64,000 nucleotides of DNA from Gemmatimonadota bacterium (GCA_041390125.1 JAWKQN010000014.1:113106-177105); one strand, 5' to 3'; numbered from the stretch's first letter, positions 20,357 to 28,490 are shown. The notes: generated from the letters alone by a model not told the origin. Numbers and translations: made by a program.

Positions 20357-20440
20357 CGGACGGGGTGGGATTCGAACCCACGCGGGCGTGAGCCCACACG
20401 ATTTCCAATCGTGCGCCTTAAGCCACTCGGCCACCCGTCC
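20357..20440 (-). tRNA. tRNA-Ser(GGA)
   Basis: Acceptor GGACGGG/CCCGTCC, T-loop TTCGAAT, anticodon loop TTGGAAA reading UCC/UCU, long variable arm. A partial copy of its 3' end lies at 20185-20198. Confidence 0.93.
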
Positions 20441-20526
20441 CGTGCGGCCGTGCCCACCGAATGAACGGGCAGGCGCATGCGTTCGTTGTCGCGATCCTCG
20501 CGGCTCTCACCACCGTCGCGACCCAA

Positions 20527-20612
20527 CGGAGGGGGTGGGATTCGAACCCACGAGGTCCTTTCGGACCAACGCCTTAGCAGGGCGCCGCCTTAAGCCACTC
20601 GGCCACCCCTCC
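20527..20612 (-). tRNA. tRNA-Ser(GCT)
   Basis: Acceptor GGAGGGG/CCCCTCC, T-loop TTCGAAT, anticodon loop CTGCTAA reading AGC/AGU, long variable arm with GAAA-capped stem. Four bases from tRNA-Gln. Confidence 0.93.
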
Positions 20613-20616
20613 AAAG

Positions 20617-20688
20617 TTGCCCCGCTAGGACTCGAACCTAGAGTCTTCCGGTCCAGAGCCGGACGTGTTGCCATTACACCACGGGGCA
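20617..20688 (-). tRNA. tRNA-Gln(CTG)
   Basis: Acceptor TGCCCCG/CGGGGCA, T-loop TTCGAGT, anticodon loop CTCTGGA reading CAG. Its 5' end lies three bases from the stop of the HNH gene. Confidence 0.93.
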
Positions 20689-20691
20689 AGC

Positions 20692-21129
20692 TTACTGCTT
20701 CGCTCGAGGCCACTCGAATTGCTGCGCCGTTCGGCGCTGATGACAGTTCGCGCAGCGGACGTCGCACTTGCGGATCTCTGCGAGCACCTTGTCCCAGGAA
20801 TAGCCGGCACTCAGCAACGTCGAGATGTTGAAGGACTTGTCCTCCAACCTCCGGTGATCGAACCCGAGCACGTCGGGATCGGATTCTCCACAGTCCACAC
20901 AAGGATGCTGGACCAGGTACGCCCTGATCCGGTCGAACCCTTCGCTGCGGCGCCGGATGCGTCCGTCATGCGCCCGCTCCCGGGCCTCATCGCGATTCGC
21001 GCGGTACCAGGACCGGCACAGATCACGGTGGCACGGCCGGCAGGTGCTGCCGCGCCCATCCGGGCGAGCCCGGTTCCTGGGATACGCATCCAGCGGTTTC
21101 GTCTCACCGCAGGACCAACACCGTTTCAA
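20692..21129 (-). CDS. Small HNH endonuclease encoded inside the tRNA array
   Basis: 145 residues. An N-terminal zinc-ribbon pair (CWSC and CRPC) is followed by a CVDCG … LGFDHR … CANCHQRRT HNH domain, with the metal-binding His in FDH and two more CxxC pairs. I start it at TTG 21129: AGGGAGG lies five bases upstream, and proteins of this kind usually begin a few residues before the first CxxC. An ATG at 21198 is also in frame but has no ribosome site. It lies between tRNA-Thr and tRNA-Gln on the same strand, so it is likely co-transcribed with them. Proteins like this occur in phages and as free-standing homing-type nucleases; whether it cuts DNA here is unknown. Confidence 0.82.
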   Translation of the reverse strand: MKRCWSCGETKPLDAYPRNRARPDGRGSTCRPCHRDLCRSWYRANRDEARERAHDGRIRRRSEGFDRIRAYLVQHPCVDCGESDPDVLGFDHRRLEDKSFNISTLLSAGYSWDKVLAEIRKCDVRCANCHQRRTAQQFEWPRAKQ

Positions 21130-21207
21130 GAAGCCTCCCTCGCGATCCGCATCCCTTCCAGAAGAACGCTGATCCGGATCGCTCCGGGAATGTCCCATTG
21201 GGACCAG

Positions 21208-21280
21208 AGCCACCAGTCGGACTTGAACCGACGACCCCGTCATTACGAGTGACGTGCTCTACCAGCTGAGCTATGGTGGC
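21208..21280 (-). tRNA. tRNA-Thr(CGT)
   Basis: Acceptor GCCACCA/TGGTGGC, T-loop TTCAAGT, anticodon loop CTCGTAA reading ACG. Confidence 0.93.
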
Positions 21281-21288
21281 GACCACAG

Positions 21289-21361
21289 TGGAGCCGAGGG
21301 GGATCGAACCCCTGACCTCTAGAGTGCGATTCTAGCGCTCTCCCAGCTGAGCTACGGCCCC
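21289..21361 (-). tRNA. tRNA-Ala(CGC)
   Basis: Acceptor GGGGCCG/CGGCTCC, T-loop TTCGATC, anticodon loop ATCGCAC reading GCG. Eight bases from tRNA-Thr. Confidence 0.93.
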
Positions 21362-21439
21362 AAAATCCCGCTCTTTCTGCCAATCTGGCCGGGAACCCCG
21401 TTTATGCAAGTTCAAGGCCCTGGTTCCACCGTCTGCGAG

Positions 21440-21513
21440 TGGGCGCAAGAGGACTCGAACCTCTGACCTCCACGATGTCAACGTGGCGCTCTAACCAACT
21501 GAGCTATGCGCCC
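21440..21513 (-). tRNA. tRNA-Val(GAC)
   Basis: Acceptor GGGCGCA/TGCGCCC, T-loop TTCGAGT, anticodon loop TTGACAT reading GUC/GUU. Confidence 0.93.
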
Positions 21514-21517
21514 AACA

Positions 21518-21591
21518 TGCGCCCGGGAGGACTTGAACCCCCAACCTCTTGATCCGTAGTCAAGCGCTCTATCCAATTGAGCTACGGGCGC
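21518..21591 (-). tRNA. tRNA-Arg(ACG)
   Basis: Acceptor GCGCCCG/CGGGCGC, T-loop TTCAAGT, anticodon loop CTACGGA; A34 would be edited to inosine to read CGU/CGC/CGA. Four bases from tRNA-Val. Confidence 0.93.
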
Positions 21592-21646
21592 GTACCCAGC
21601 CACGCCGTTCATCGTCGACCAATGAGCCGGCCTGCCGCTGAAAAAG

Positions 21647-21730
21647 TGCCCACGACAGGACTCGAACCTGTACGCCGTTTCCGGCACTGGTCCCTCAAAC
21701 CAGCCTGTCTACCAATTCCAGCACGTGGGC
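21647..21730 (-). tRNA. tRNA-Leu(GAG)
   Basis: Acceptor GCCCACG/CGTGGGC, T-loop TTCGAGT, anticodon loop TTGAGGG reading CUC/CUU, long variable arm. Confidence 0.93.
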
Positions 21731-21794
21731 GTCTTCCATCATGCACGGGGTGAGCTCCACGCTCGCCAGGCTTTCCTCCCGGGTGGGAGGGTCA

Positions 21795-21879
<85 letters not shown>

Positions 21880-21901
21880 GCGAAGCTCACGAGTTCCATG
21901 A

Positions 21902-21974
21902 TGGAGCCGAGGGGAGTCGAACCCCTGACCTCCTGAATGCCATTCAGGCGCTCTCCCAACTGAGCTACGGCCCC
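21902..21974 (-). tRNA. tRNA-Ala(GGC)
   Basis: Acceptor GGGGCCG/CGGCTCC, T-loop TTCGACT, anticodon loop ATGGCAT reading GCC/GCU. Confidence 0.93.
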
Positions 21975-22012
21975 AACTCGAACACGACCCGAATTTTCAA
22001 CAAGCACGGCAA

Positions 22013-22086
22013 CGGGGCTGACGGGACTCGAACCCGCGACCTCCGGTGTGACAGACCGGCACTCTAACCGACTGAGCTACAGCCCC
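22013..22086 (-). tRNA. tRNA-Asp(GTC)
   Basis: Acceptor GGGGCTG/CAGCCCC, T-loop TTCGAGT, anticodon loop CTGTCAC reading GAC/GAU; G34 would be a queuosine target. Confidence 0.93.
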
Positions 22087-22099
22087 TTGTGTTGCCCTA

Positions 22100-22171
22100 T
22101 GCCCCCACGGGGAATCGAACCCCGCTCTCCACCTTGAAAGAGTGGTGTCCTAACCGATAGACGATGGGGGC
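22100..22171 (-). tRNA. tRNA-Glu(TTC)
   Basis: Acceptor GCCCCCA/TGGGGGC, T-loop TTCGATT, anticodon loop CTTTCAA reading GAA/GAG. Confidence 0.93.
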
Positions 22172-22186
22172 TCATCCTCCCTTCAG

Positions 22187-22259
22187 CAGGCCCGGAGGGA
22201 CTCGAACCCCCAACCCCCGGTTTTGGAGACCGGTGCTCTACCACTTGAGCTACGGACCT
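22187..22259 (-). tRNA. tRNA-Trp(CCA)
   Basis: Acceptor AGGTCCG/CGGGCCT, T-loop TTCGAGT, anticodon loop CTCCAAA reading UGG. Confidence 0.93.
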
Positions 22260-22290
22260 AGCGCTTCACTCCCTGTCGGGAGGTCCGCAG

Positions 22291-22363
22291 TGGCCAGGGA
22301 CGGAATCGAACCGCCGACACCGTGATTTTCAGTCACGTGCTCTACCAACTGAGCTACCTGGCC
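22291..22363 (-). tRNA. tRNA-Phe(GAA)
   Basis: Acceptor GGCCAGG/CCTGGCC, T-loop TTCGATT, anticodon loop CTGAAAA reading UUC/UUU. A terminator-like hairpin ends five bases before its 5' end. Confidence 0.93.
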
Positions 22364-22368
22364 CCGAC

Positions 22369-22408
22369 AAAAAAACCCACCCCAGTCCTCTCCGACTCGG
22401 GCGGGTTC
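22369..22408 (-). terminator. Rho-independent terminator between tRNA-fMet and tRNA-Phe
   Basis: On the minus strand AACCCGCCC pairs with GGGTGGGTT (one G-T), with an inner AGTC/GACT stem, and is followed by TTTTTTT. It ends the tRNA-fMet transcript directly before tRNA-Phe. Confidence 0.85.
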
Positions 22409-22641
22409 CTGGCTCGTTGCCGGCTGCGTCGCTACCGGCCCGCGCTCCCCGCCCCCTCGGCTCGCCAAAGCCACGGGTTCGTCGAGGTCCCCCAGGAGAC
22501 TTCCGCCCAGGCGTCGTTGCGCCGGCGCGTGCTCGTTTGGAGGAGTCTCGTCAATTCCAGCGGCCCTGTTGATGCCGATCCCGGCCGAGATCGAGCCTTC
22601 CTACAGCCGGAAGCGCCGCCCTTCGGCGACGCTTCCACGAA

Positions 22642-22715
<74 letters not shown>

Positions 22716-22727
22716 GCAAGAACGGGT

Positions 22728-22756
22728 AGTTTACTCCTCGCGGGAGGGGGTGTCAA
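22728..22756 (-). promoter_or_regulatory. Sigma-70-type promoter of tRNA-fMet
   Basis: On the minus strand TTGACA (22751-22756) and TAAACT (22728-22733) are separated by exactly 17 bases. Transcription would start about 6 bases before the tRNA 5' end. Confidence 0.88.
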
Positions 22757-23172
22757 CCCGGAAAATCGGCCCCGAATCGGGTCCGGAATCCGCATCGAAA
22801 CGCCCCAGCCCCGGCCCGGAGCGCGGGGCGAGCGTCCCCGCGAAGCATGGACCGCGCGTCGACATCCGCGCACGTCCGATTCCGCCTCCCGACGACCCCG
22901 GCTCCCCCTTCGGCCGTGCGGCCTTCCAGGACACGCGCGGCGCTCCACCCGTCCTCTATGGACCAACCTCCGGCGCGCCAGGTTCCGCAGCCGCCGGGAC
23001 GGTCGGGTGAGGTGCGGGCTCGCACCCGCCGCCGGGCGCGGAGTACTGAGGATGGGGCCCGGCGTCCGACGCTTCGCCCCACCCCCGCGCACGCCACCGA
23101 GGCGACCTGGCCCGTGTGCGCGGCGTCCCCCGGCCCTGGCGTGACAGTCGACCATCCAGCGCAGGAGGATGT
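22757..23172. other. Non-coding spacer
   Basis: About 415 GC-rich bases between the tRNA promoter and the SDR gene. Only overlapping low-complexity frames occur; I see no gene or structured RNA. Confidence 0.5.
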
Positions 23173-23919
23173 ATGAGCAGGAGACGGGTTGCCCTGGTGA
23201 CGGGCGGAGCTTCGGGTATCGGCGAGGCCACCGCGGTGGAGCTGGCGGAGCGGGGCTTCCGGGTCGCGGTCAGCGACGTGGCCGAGGAGCGCGGGCGGAG
23301 CGTGGCGGAGTCCCTGGACGGAGACGGCCACGCCTTCTACGCCGCGGACGTCTCGGACGCGAACGCCGTGGAGCAGCTCGTCCGGTCGGTGACCCGTGAC
23401 CTCGGAGGTCTCGATGCGGCGGTCAACAACGCCGGCATCGGCGGTCCGGCCGCACCCACGGGGGCGTACCCGCTGGATGCGTGGCGCAAGGTGCTCGACG
23501 TCAATCTGGACGGCGTCTTCCACGGCCTGCGCTGGCAGATCCCGGCGATGGCCGAGCGGGGCGGAGGGCGCATCGTGAACATGGGCTCGATCCTGAGCAT
23601 GGTCGGCTTCGCCGGCTCCCCCGCCTACGTGGCCGCCAAGCATGCGGTGGTAGGTCTGACGCAGAACGCGGCCCTCGAGCACGCCGGCGAAGGCATCCGC
23701 GTCAACGCCGTCGGGCCCGGGTTCATCGAGACGCCGCTGCTCACCGACAATCCGGATCTGGGTCCCGAGACGATGGAGCAGCTCGTGGGGCTCCACCCGG
23801 TGGGCCGCCTGGGGCGCGCCGAAGAAGTGGCCGCGCTGGTGGGATGGCTGCTCGACGAGGCGCCGGACTTCCTCACGGGCGCGTACATTCCCATCGATGG
23901 CGGCTACCTCACGCGGTAG
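23173..23919 (+). CDS. Short-chain dehydrogenase/reductase (SDR)
   Basis: 248 residues, the classical SDR length. Cofactor motif TGGASGIGEA near the N-terminus, NNAG (AAVNNAGIGG), catalytic Ser in the SILSM region, YxxxK as YVAAK, and the PGFIETPL and IDGGYLTR C-terminal blocks. It should be an NAD(P)-dependent oxidoreductase, of the FabG-like group; the substrate cannot be read from sequence. AGGAGG at 23163-23168 sets the start at ATG 23173. A DinB protein follows after 33 bases. Confidence 0.92.
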   Translation: MSRRRVALVTGGASGIGEATAVELAERGFRVAVSDVAEERGRSVAESLDGDGHAFYAADVSDANAVEQLVRSVTRDLGGLDAAVNNAGIGGPAAPTGAYPLDAWRKVLDVNLDGVFHGLRWQIPAMAERGGGRIVNMGSILSMVGFAGSPAYVAAKHAVVGLTQNAALEHAGEGIRVNAVGPGFIETPLLTDNPDLGPETMEQLVGLHPVGRLGRAEEVAALVGWLLDEAPDFLTGAYIPIDGGYLTR

Positions 23920-23952
23920 CGGCCCGCGAACGCGCTCCAACCGGAGGGAACG

Positions 23953-24459
23953 ATGGACCTGGCCGAGATCCGCGCACGCGATTTCCTGGAGGAGACGGCG
24001 GTGACGCGTCGCGTGCTGGAGCGCATCCCCGACGACAAGCTCGGGTGGCGGCCGCACGCGAAGAGCTGGACGGCGGGGGAGCTGGCCACGCACGTGAGCA
24101 ATCTGCCCGTGTGGGGACGCTTCATCCTCGAGCAGGACGAGCTGGACCTGCATCCCCCGGGTGGGACGCCGCTACCGCCGCCCGCGATCGTGCAGTCGCA
24201 CGACGAGCTCCTGACGCGCTGGGACGGCAACGTGGCGCCGGTGGCGGACATGCTGCGGGGCACCAGCCTCGAGCGCTTCCGGCAGCCGTGGACGCTCAAG
24301 CATGGCGGGGCCACGCTGCTGCAGTTGCCGCGCGCGGGTGCGTTCGACGCGTTCGTGATGCGGCATCAGGCGCACCACCGCGGACAGCTCACCGTGTACC
24401 TGCGCCTGCTGGACGTGCCCGTGCCGCAGGTCTACGGGCCGACCGCGGACGAGCCGTAG
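23953..24459 (+). CDS. DinB-family protein
   Basis: 168 residues with the four-helix DinB/YfiT-like bundle. The three metal-site histidines are present: one in GELATHVSN and two in MRHQAHHRGQL. Members include metal-dependent thiol transferases, e.g. bacillithiol or mycothiol transferases, and many of unknown role. The ribosome site GGAGGGA precedes the ATG. Probably in one operon with the SDR gene. Confidence 0.87.
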   Translation: MDLAEIRARDFLEETAVTRRVLERIPDDKLGWRPHAKSWTAGELATHVSNLPVWGRFILEQDELDLHPPGGTPLPPPAIVQSHDELLTRWDGNVAPVADMLRGTSLERFRQPWTLKHGGATLLQLPRAGAFDAFVMRHQAHHRGQLTVYLRLLDVPVPQVYGPTADEP

Positions 24460-24963
24460 GAGGGGCGGCGGTCCGGACCGGAGCCGCTGCTTCAACGGCC
24501 GGACGATTGCTGCTGCGGTCAGGTCAGGGGACGGTCCGGTCCCAACGCGAGCAGGAATTCCTCGACGGGCAGACAGCGCACGGGGCCCTTCTGCAGGGCG
24601 TGGGATGGAGGGTGCGGAGAACGGCGCGACCCCCGAGCAGGTCGACGCCACCCCGGCGGAGCTTTCGCGCACTCGACCCGGCCAGGACGTATCGACGTGG
24701 CGGACCGGTCGGAATCGCGGGGCCGGTTCCATTTTGAGGCGCAAAATGGCGGAAGCACCGCCACTTTGCAGGAACGGCTCGGCCAGCCGCGGCTCCGTCT
24801 TCCTCTCCCTCGATGCGGCTCGATGGCTGGCTCCCGCGGGACCCCGCCTGCCATCCCCTCGCCCCGCGCCCGGTGCGATCGATTCGATGGCCTCACGGAC
24901 CGATCCGGCGTCTCGGGTCGCGTCCCGCCCGGTCGTCCACCCACTCTCCGTTCGCGTTCCCGG
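24460..24963. other. Spacer before recombinase with a perfect inverted repeat
   Basis: The recombinase frame is open from 24697 but its first 89 codons are Arg/Pro-rich and unlike protein. CCATTTTG (24729-24736) and CAAAATGG (24742-24749) form an inverted repeat that could be an operator or recombinase site. No other gene is seen. Confidence 0.5.
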
Positions 24964-25944
24964 GTGTTGCCGCTCCAGCGTCTCCTCGCCCTCTATCTGC
25001 GCCACGCCTCGCCCTCCAAGGGCGCGCCGGCGCGGGCGGAGGACGCCCGGCGTGCCGAGCTGTGGGCGCGCGTGTTGGGGCCGGAACGAACGGTCGCGAC
25101 GCTTTCGCGACGGGACTGGGACTCGTTCGTGGAGGCGCGCGGGTCCGGCGCGGTGGGTCCGCGGGGGCAGCCGGTCGTGCCCGGCGCACGGCGAGCCGTC
25201 CGGCCGCGGACCGTCCAGGCCGACTGCTTCTGGCTGAACGGTGTGCTGCGGTGGGCATCGACCTGGCGGGACGAGGCGGGCGAGCGGCTGCTGGAGGAGA
25301 ACCCGCTGGCGGGACTCAAGGCCCCGAGGGAGCGGAACCCGAGGCGCCCCACGGCGCAGGCGGAGCGCTACCGCCGCATCCGGGCGGTCTCGGACCAGAT
25401 CCCCATGGAGATCCGCTGGCGTGGGCGGCGCGAGTGCGCCCGCTCCCACCTGTCCGAGATCCTGGACCTCGCCCACCACACGGGCCGGCGGCTGTCGGCC
25501 ATCTGCGCGCTCACGTACGAGGACCTGCGACCGGGGGTGGGGCCGCACGGGTCCATCCGCTGGCCCGCAGCCACGGACAAGGGCCGTCGGGAGATGGTGG
25601 TGCCGCTCTCGCCCGGGGCCCGGGCCGCGGTGGAGCGGGTGCTGCGTGAGCGGCCGGGGTCGGGGCCCAGACCGCTCTTCCCCTCGCCCACGGATCGCCT
25701 GCGGCCGGTGTCCCGTCATCTGGCCGACGACTGGCTGCGGAGGGCGGAGCGGCGGGCCGGGGTCGAGCCCCAGCCCGGCAGCCTCTGGCACGCCTACCGG
25801 CGCGGGTGGGCCACGGCGCGCAAAGCGCTCCCGGACGTGGACGTGGCGGCGGCGGGCGGCTGGAAGGACGCCTACACCTTGAAGACCGTCTATCAGCAGC
25901 CGGACGCGGAGGGGATGCTCCGGGCGGTGCTGGGGGAGGAGTGA
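24964..25944 (+). CDS. Tyrosine recombinase/integrase
   Basis: About 326 residues from GTG 24964. N-terminal helical core-binding part (LQRLLALYLRHAS … RDWDSFVEARGSG). The catalytic half shows Arg I in HHTGRRLSAICAL, the H-x-x-R box as HAYRR, Trp in AAGGWKD and the nucleophile Tyr in LKTVYQQPD. So it should be an active site-specific recombinase. The Lys/beta-hairpin region is TDKGRREM. Start is uncertain: an in-frame ATG exists at 24697. It stands at the left side of the accessory region, though no flanking att sites are evident. Confidence 0.8.
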   Translation: MLPLQRLLALYLRHASPSKGAPARAEDARRAELWARVLGPERTVATLSRRDWDSFVEARGSGAVGPRGQPVVPGARRAVRPRTVQADCFWLNGVLRWASTWRDEAGERLLEENPLAGLKAPRERNPRRPTAQAERYRRIRAVSDQIPMEIRWRGRRECARSHLSEILDLAHHTGRRLSAICALTYEDLRPGVGPHGSIRWPAATDKGRREMVVPLSPGARAAVERVLRERPGSGPRPLFPSPTDRLRPVSRHLADDWLRRAERRAGVEPQPGSLWHAYRRGWATARKALPDVDVAAAGGWKDAYTLKTVYQQPDAEGMLRAVLGEE

Positions 25945-25999
25945 GGGGGGTTGGGCGGGGCACGGAGAGGGGCGTCCCGAGGGGGAACGCCGAGGCTGG

Positions 26000-26032
26000 T
26001 TGCAGATTGAATATCGAATGTTCAATTTGCAA
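26000..26032. promoter_or_regulatory. 33-bp near-perfect palindrome in front of DUF4143 ATPase gene
   Basis: TTGCAGATTGAATAT and, inverted, TTGCAAATTGAACAT flank CGA: 13 of 15 positions match. It ends 14 bases before the ATG at 26047 in an AT-rich patch, as expected of an operator for autoregulation. Confidence 0.8.
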
Positions 26033-26046
26033 GGATTATTCCTCGG

Positions 26047-27231
26047 ATGCTGGACAGGGCGCTCGAGCGGGCGGCAGGCGCATACCCGATCGTCACCGTG
26101 ACAGGCCCGCGTCAGTCGGGGAAGACGACTCTGGTGCGAGCGGCCTTTCCGACCCACGCCTATGTCTCGCTCGAGGACCCCGACGAACGGCGGTTCGCCC
26201 TCGAGGACCCTCGGTCCTTCCTGGAGCGGTTCACGGGCCCCGCGATCCTGGACGAGGTCCAGCGCGCGCCGGACCTCTTCTCCTACCTCCAGACCCGGGC
26301 GGACGAGACCGGTCGACCCGGGCAGTTCATCCTCAGCGGCTCGCAGAACTTCCTCCTGCTGGAGTCGGTCCGCCAATCCCTGGCTGGCCGCGCGGCCGTG
26401 CTCCATCTGCTTCCGCTCTCGCTCCGGGAACTGCTGAGGCAACCTCCGACGCCGCTGTTCGGACAGGAGGATCGCCCTGCAGCTCCCCCTCCCCCGTTCA
26501 CGCTCGAAGAAGCGCTCTACCGCGGCTTCTACCCGCGCGTGCACGACCCGTCTGTGGACGTCGAGCCAGGGGACTGGTACGCGAACTACTACCGCACGTA
26601 CGTAGAGCGAGACGTCCGCAGCCTCACGAACGTGGGCGACCTCGAGCTCTTCTCGCGGTTCGTGAGGCTGTGCGCCGGCCGCAACGGTCAGCTTCTGAAT
26701 GCGACCGCGCTCGGAAACGACGCCGGGGTCTCGCATTCCACAGTACGCCGATGGCTATCCCTCCTCGAGAGCAGCTTCCTCATCACGCTGCTGCGGCCGC
26801 ATCACCGCAATTTCAGCAAGCGACTCATCAAGTCACCGAAGCTGTACTTCCTGGATCCCGGACTGTTGTGCTACCTGCTCGGGATCGGCTCGCCGAGTGA
26901 TCTCCTCTCGCACGCGTCGCGAGGAGCGGTGTTCGAGACGCTGGTTCTCTCCGAGATCCTGAAGAGCAGCTACCACGCAGGACGCGACCCACTCGTCTAC
27001 TTCTGGCGCGATTCGACGGGCCATGAGGTCGACTTCGTAATCGAGCGCGAGGGCCGGTTGGTGGCTGTGGAAGCGAAGTCGGGGAGGACGTTCGCAGACG
27101 ACTTCCTCAACGGCCTCCGCTACTGGGAGGACCTGGCGCCCGACACCGCCCCCGGTCATCTCGTCCATGGAGGAGACCGCGCGTATCGTCGTCAGGGCTT
27201 CCGCGTGCACACCTGGTGGGACCTGGCCTGA
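26047..27231 (+). CDS. DUF4143/AAA_14 ATPase, copy 1
   Basis: 394 residues. AAA core with Walker A GPRQSGKTTLV near residue 20, Walker B AILDEVQRAPDL, sensor ILSGSQNFLL, then a winged-helix-like middle part (GVSHSTVRRWLSLLESSFLI) and a C-terminal DUF4143 PD-(D/E)XK-like domain (GHEVDFVIEREGRLVAVEAKSG; D, E and K of the nuclease motif are present). Function of the family is not established; members are common in accessory regions. A large palindrome precedes it. It is monocistronic. Confidence 0.85.
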   Translation: MLDRALERAAGAYPIVTVTGPRQSGKTTLVRAAFPTHAYVSLEDPDERRFALEDPRSFLERFTGPAILDEVQRAPDLFSYLQTRADETGRPGQFILSGSQNFLLLESVRQSLAGRAAVLHLLPLSLRELLRQPPTPLFGQEDRPAAPPPPFTLEEALYRGFYPRVHDPSVDVEPGDWYANYYRTYVERDVRSLTNVGDLELFSRFVRLCAGRNGQLLNATALGNDAGVSHSTVRRWLSLLESSFLITLLRPHHRNFSKRLIKSPKLYFLDPGLLCYLLGIGSPSDLLSHASRGAVFETLVLSEILKSSYHAGRDPLVYFWRDSTGHEVDFVIEREGRLVAVEAKSGRTFADDFLNGLRYWEDLAPDTAPGHLVHGGDRAYRRQGFRVHTWWDLA

Positions 27232-27346
27232 TCGGGCGGATCCCAGACCACGGTTCGCCGGTGGAGGGGTAGCGGACGAGATCCTCCCGAGGGGCAGGTG
27301 GAGGGGACCCGATGCGGGCGCTGGCCCGCCGGCCAGTCTGGCCCTT

Positions 27347-27366
27347 TGATAGCGCAAACGCTATCA
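27347..27366. promoter_or_regulatory. Perfect palindrome, likely MntA autoregulation operator
   Basis: TGATAGCG-CAAA-CGCTATCA, perfect 8-bp arms, ending 6 bases before the ATG at 27373. The downstream protein carries an HTH domain that could bind it. Confidence 0.82.
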
Positions 27367-27372
27367 TCACTC

Positions 27373-28029
27373 ATGGCCAGGTCCCGTCCGAACGCCGATC
27401 CCACCGCCGGGGATCTCCTGCGGGAAGCCCGCCGCCGCGCGGGGCTCTCCCAGCGCGCGCTCGCCGAGCGGGCGGGCACCGCGCAGTCGGTGGTGGCGCG
27501 CATCGAAGCGGGGACGGCGAGTCCCCGGGTCAGCACCCTCGAGCAACTGTTGGACGCCGCCGGGCAGCGGCTCGACGTGCGTCTCCGCGACCTGCGGTCC
27601 TCTGGGGATGATGCTGCGCTCCGTGACCGCATCCGCGCGTTCTTCCGCGACCGGGCCGACCTCGGTGTGGTCTCGGTCTACCTCTTCGGGAGCGCAGCCC
27701 GGAGGGAGCGCCACGCGGAGAGCGATCTCGACATCGGGGTGTTGCTGCACAGCTCGCCCACCGCGAGCAGGGCCACACGGGCCGATCTTCGTGTGACGCT
27801 GGGTGCGGCGTTGATTGCGGCCACCGGCGAGAACGCCATCGACCTGGTCGTGCTCAACGACCTTCCTCCTGGCCTGGCCCGTGCCATCGTCCTGGACGGC
27901 GAGCGACTCGTCTGCTTCGACGACGAGGCGGACTTCGACTTCCGCCGGAGTGTCCAACTCCGAGCCGCGGAGCTGCAGCCGTTCCTCCGTCGGGCGAGAC
28001 GCCTGAAGCTGGAGGCGCTCGCGCGATGA
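27373..28029 (+). CDS. mntA: HTH-MNT fusion: XRE domain plus minimal nucleotidyltransferase (antitoxin)
   Basis: 218 residues. Residues about 12-66 form an XRE-type helix-turn-helix (LSQRALAERAGTAQSVVARIEAG). From about 80 a minimal nucleotidyltransferase follows with VYLFGSAARRERHAESDLDIGVLL, i.e. the GS…DxD metal site, and a third acidic residue in NAIDLVVL. MntA antitoxins inactivate the HEPN toxin by adding AMP to its tyrosine. Fusion to an HTH gives the antitoxin its own repressor, matching the palindrome next to its start. Stop overlaps the ATG of the HEPN gene (ATGA). Confidence 0.87.
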   Translation: MARSRPNADPTAGDLLREARRRAGLSQRALAERAGTAQSVVARIEAGTASPRVSTLEQLLDAAGQRLDVRLRDLRSSGDDAALRDRIRAFFRDRADLGVVSVYLFGSAARRERHAESDLDIGVLLHSSPTASRATRADLRVTLGAALIAATGENAIDLVVLNDLPPGLARAIVLDGERLVCFDDEADFDFRRSVQLRAAELQPFLRRARRLKLEALAR

Positions 28030-28439
28030 CGTTTCTCGTCGAGCGCCTGGTCGAGCTCCGCAGGCACCTCGACCACCTCCAAGCGCTCCGACCTCGCGTC
28101 GCCGATGCTCGGGCGCTGGCAAGCGACCTCTCCCTCCACAACGACGTCCTGTTCTCCTTGCTGACGGTGGCCCAGGTGGTCATCGATGTCGCGGGTGAGC
28201 TGTCCGCCCGCGCGGGACACCGGTTCGAGGACTACACGACGGCGGTCCGCAATCTGGCCTGGTTCGACGACTTCCCGCCGGAGCTCGTGGAGGCGCTGGC
28301 CCGCCTGCCCGGCTTCCGGAACGTCCTCGTTCACGAGTACGTGGGGATCGACTACGAACTGGTGCTTCAGGCGTTGGACCGGCTGGCGCCGGTCGAGGAG
28401 TTCCTGCAGATCGTGCGGAAGCGGATCGCGGAGGAGTAA
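28026..28439 (+). CDS. hepT: HepT-type HEPN ribonuclease toxin
   Basis: 137 residues, all-helical HEPN/DUF86 family. The nuclease motif RxxxxH is R98-N99…H103, followed by Y105 (RNVLVHEY), the tyrosine modified by the MntA partner in characterised systems. It is translated from an ATGA overlap with the antitoxin. Expected to cleave RNA when unmodified. Confidence 0.9.
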   Translation: MTFLVERLVELRRHLDHLQALRPRVADARALASDLSLHNDVLFSLLTVAQVVIDVAGELSARAGHRFEDYTTAVRNLAWFDDFPPELVEALARLPGFRNVLVHEYVGIDYELVLQALDRLAPVEEFLQIVRKRIAEE

Positions 28440-28453
28440 GGGGAGGGCGTGGA

Positions 28454-28490
28454 CCCGCCAGTCGGCGTGGGCTCTGACGTCATGCTCGTG
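28454..28490. repeat. Scrambled remnant of a DUF4143 gene start
   Basis: Positions 28454-28474 repeat 29286-29306 exactly (21 bases), and directly after them 28473-28489 matches the start-codon region of copy 2 (29805-29821) with one mismatch. So this short piece looks like a paralogous gene start with about 500 bases deleted. Confidence 0.7.
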
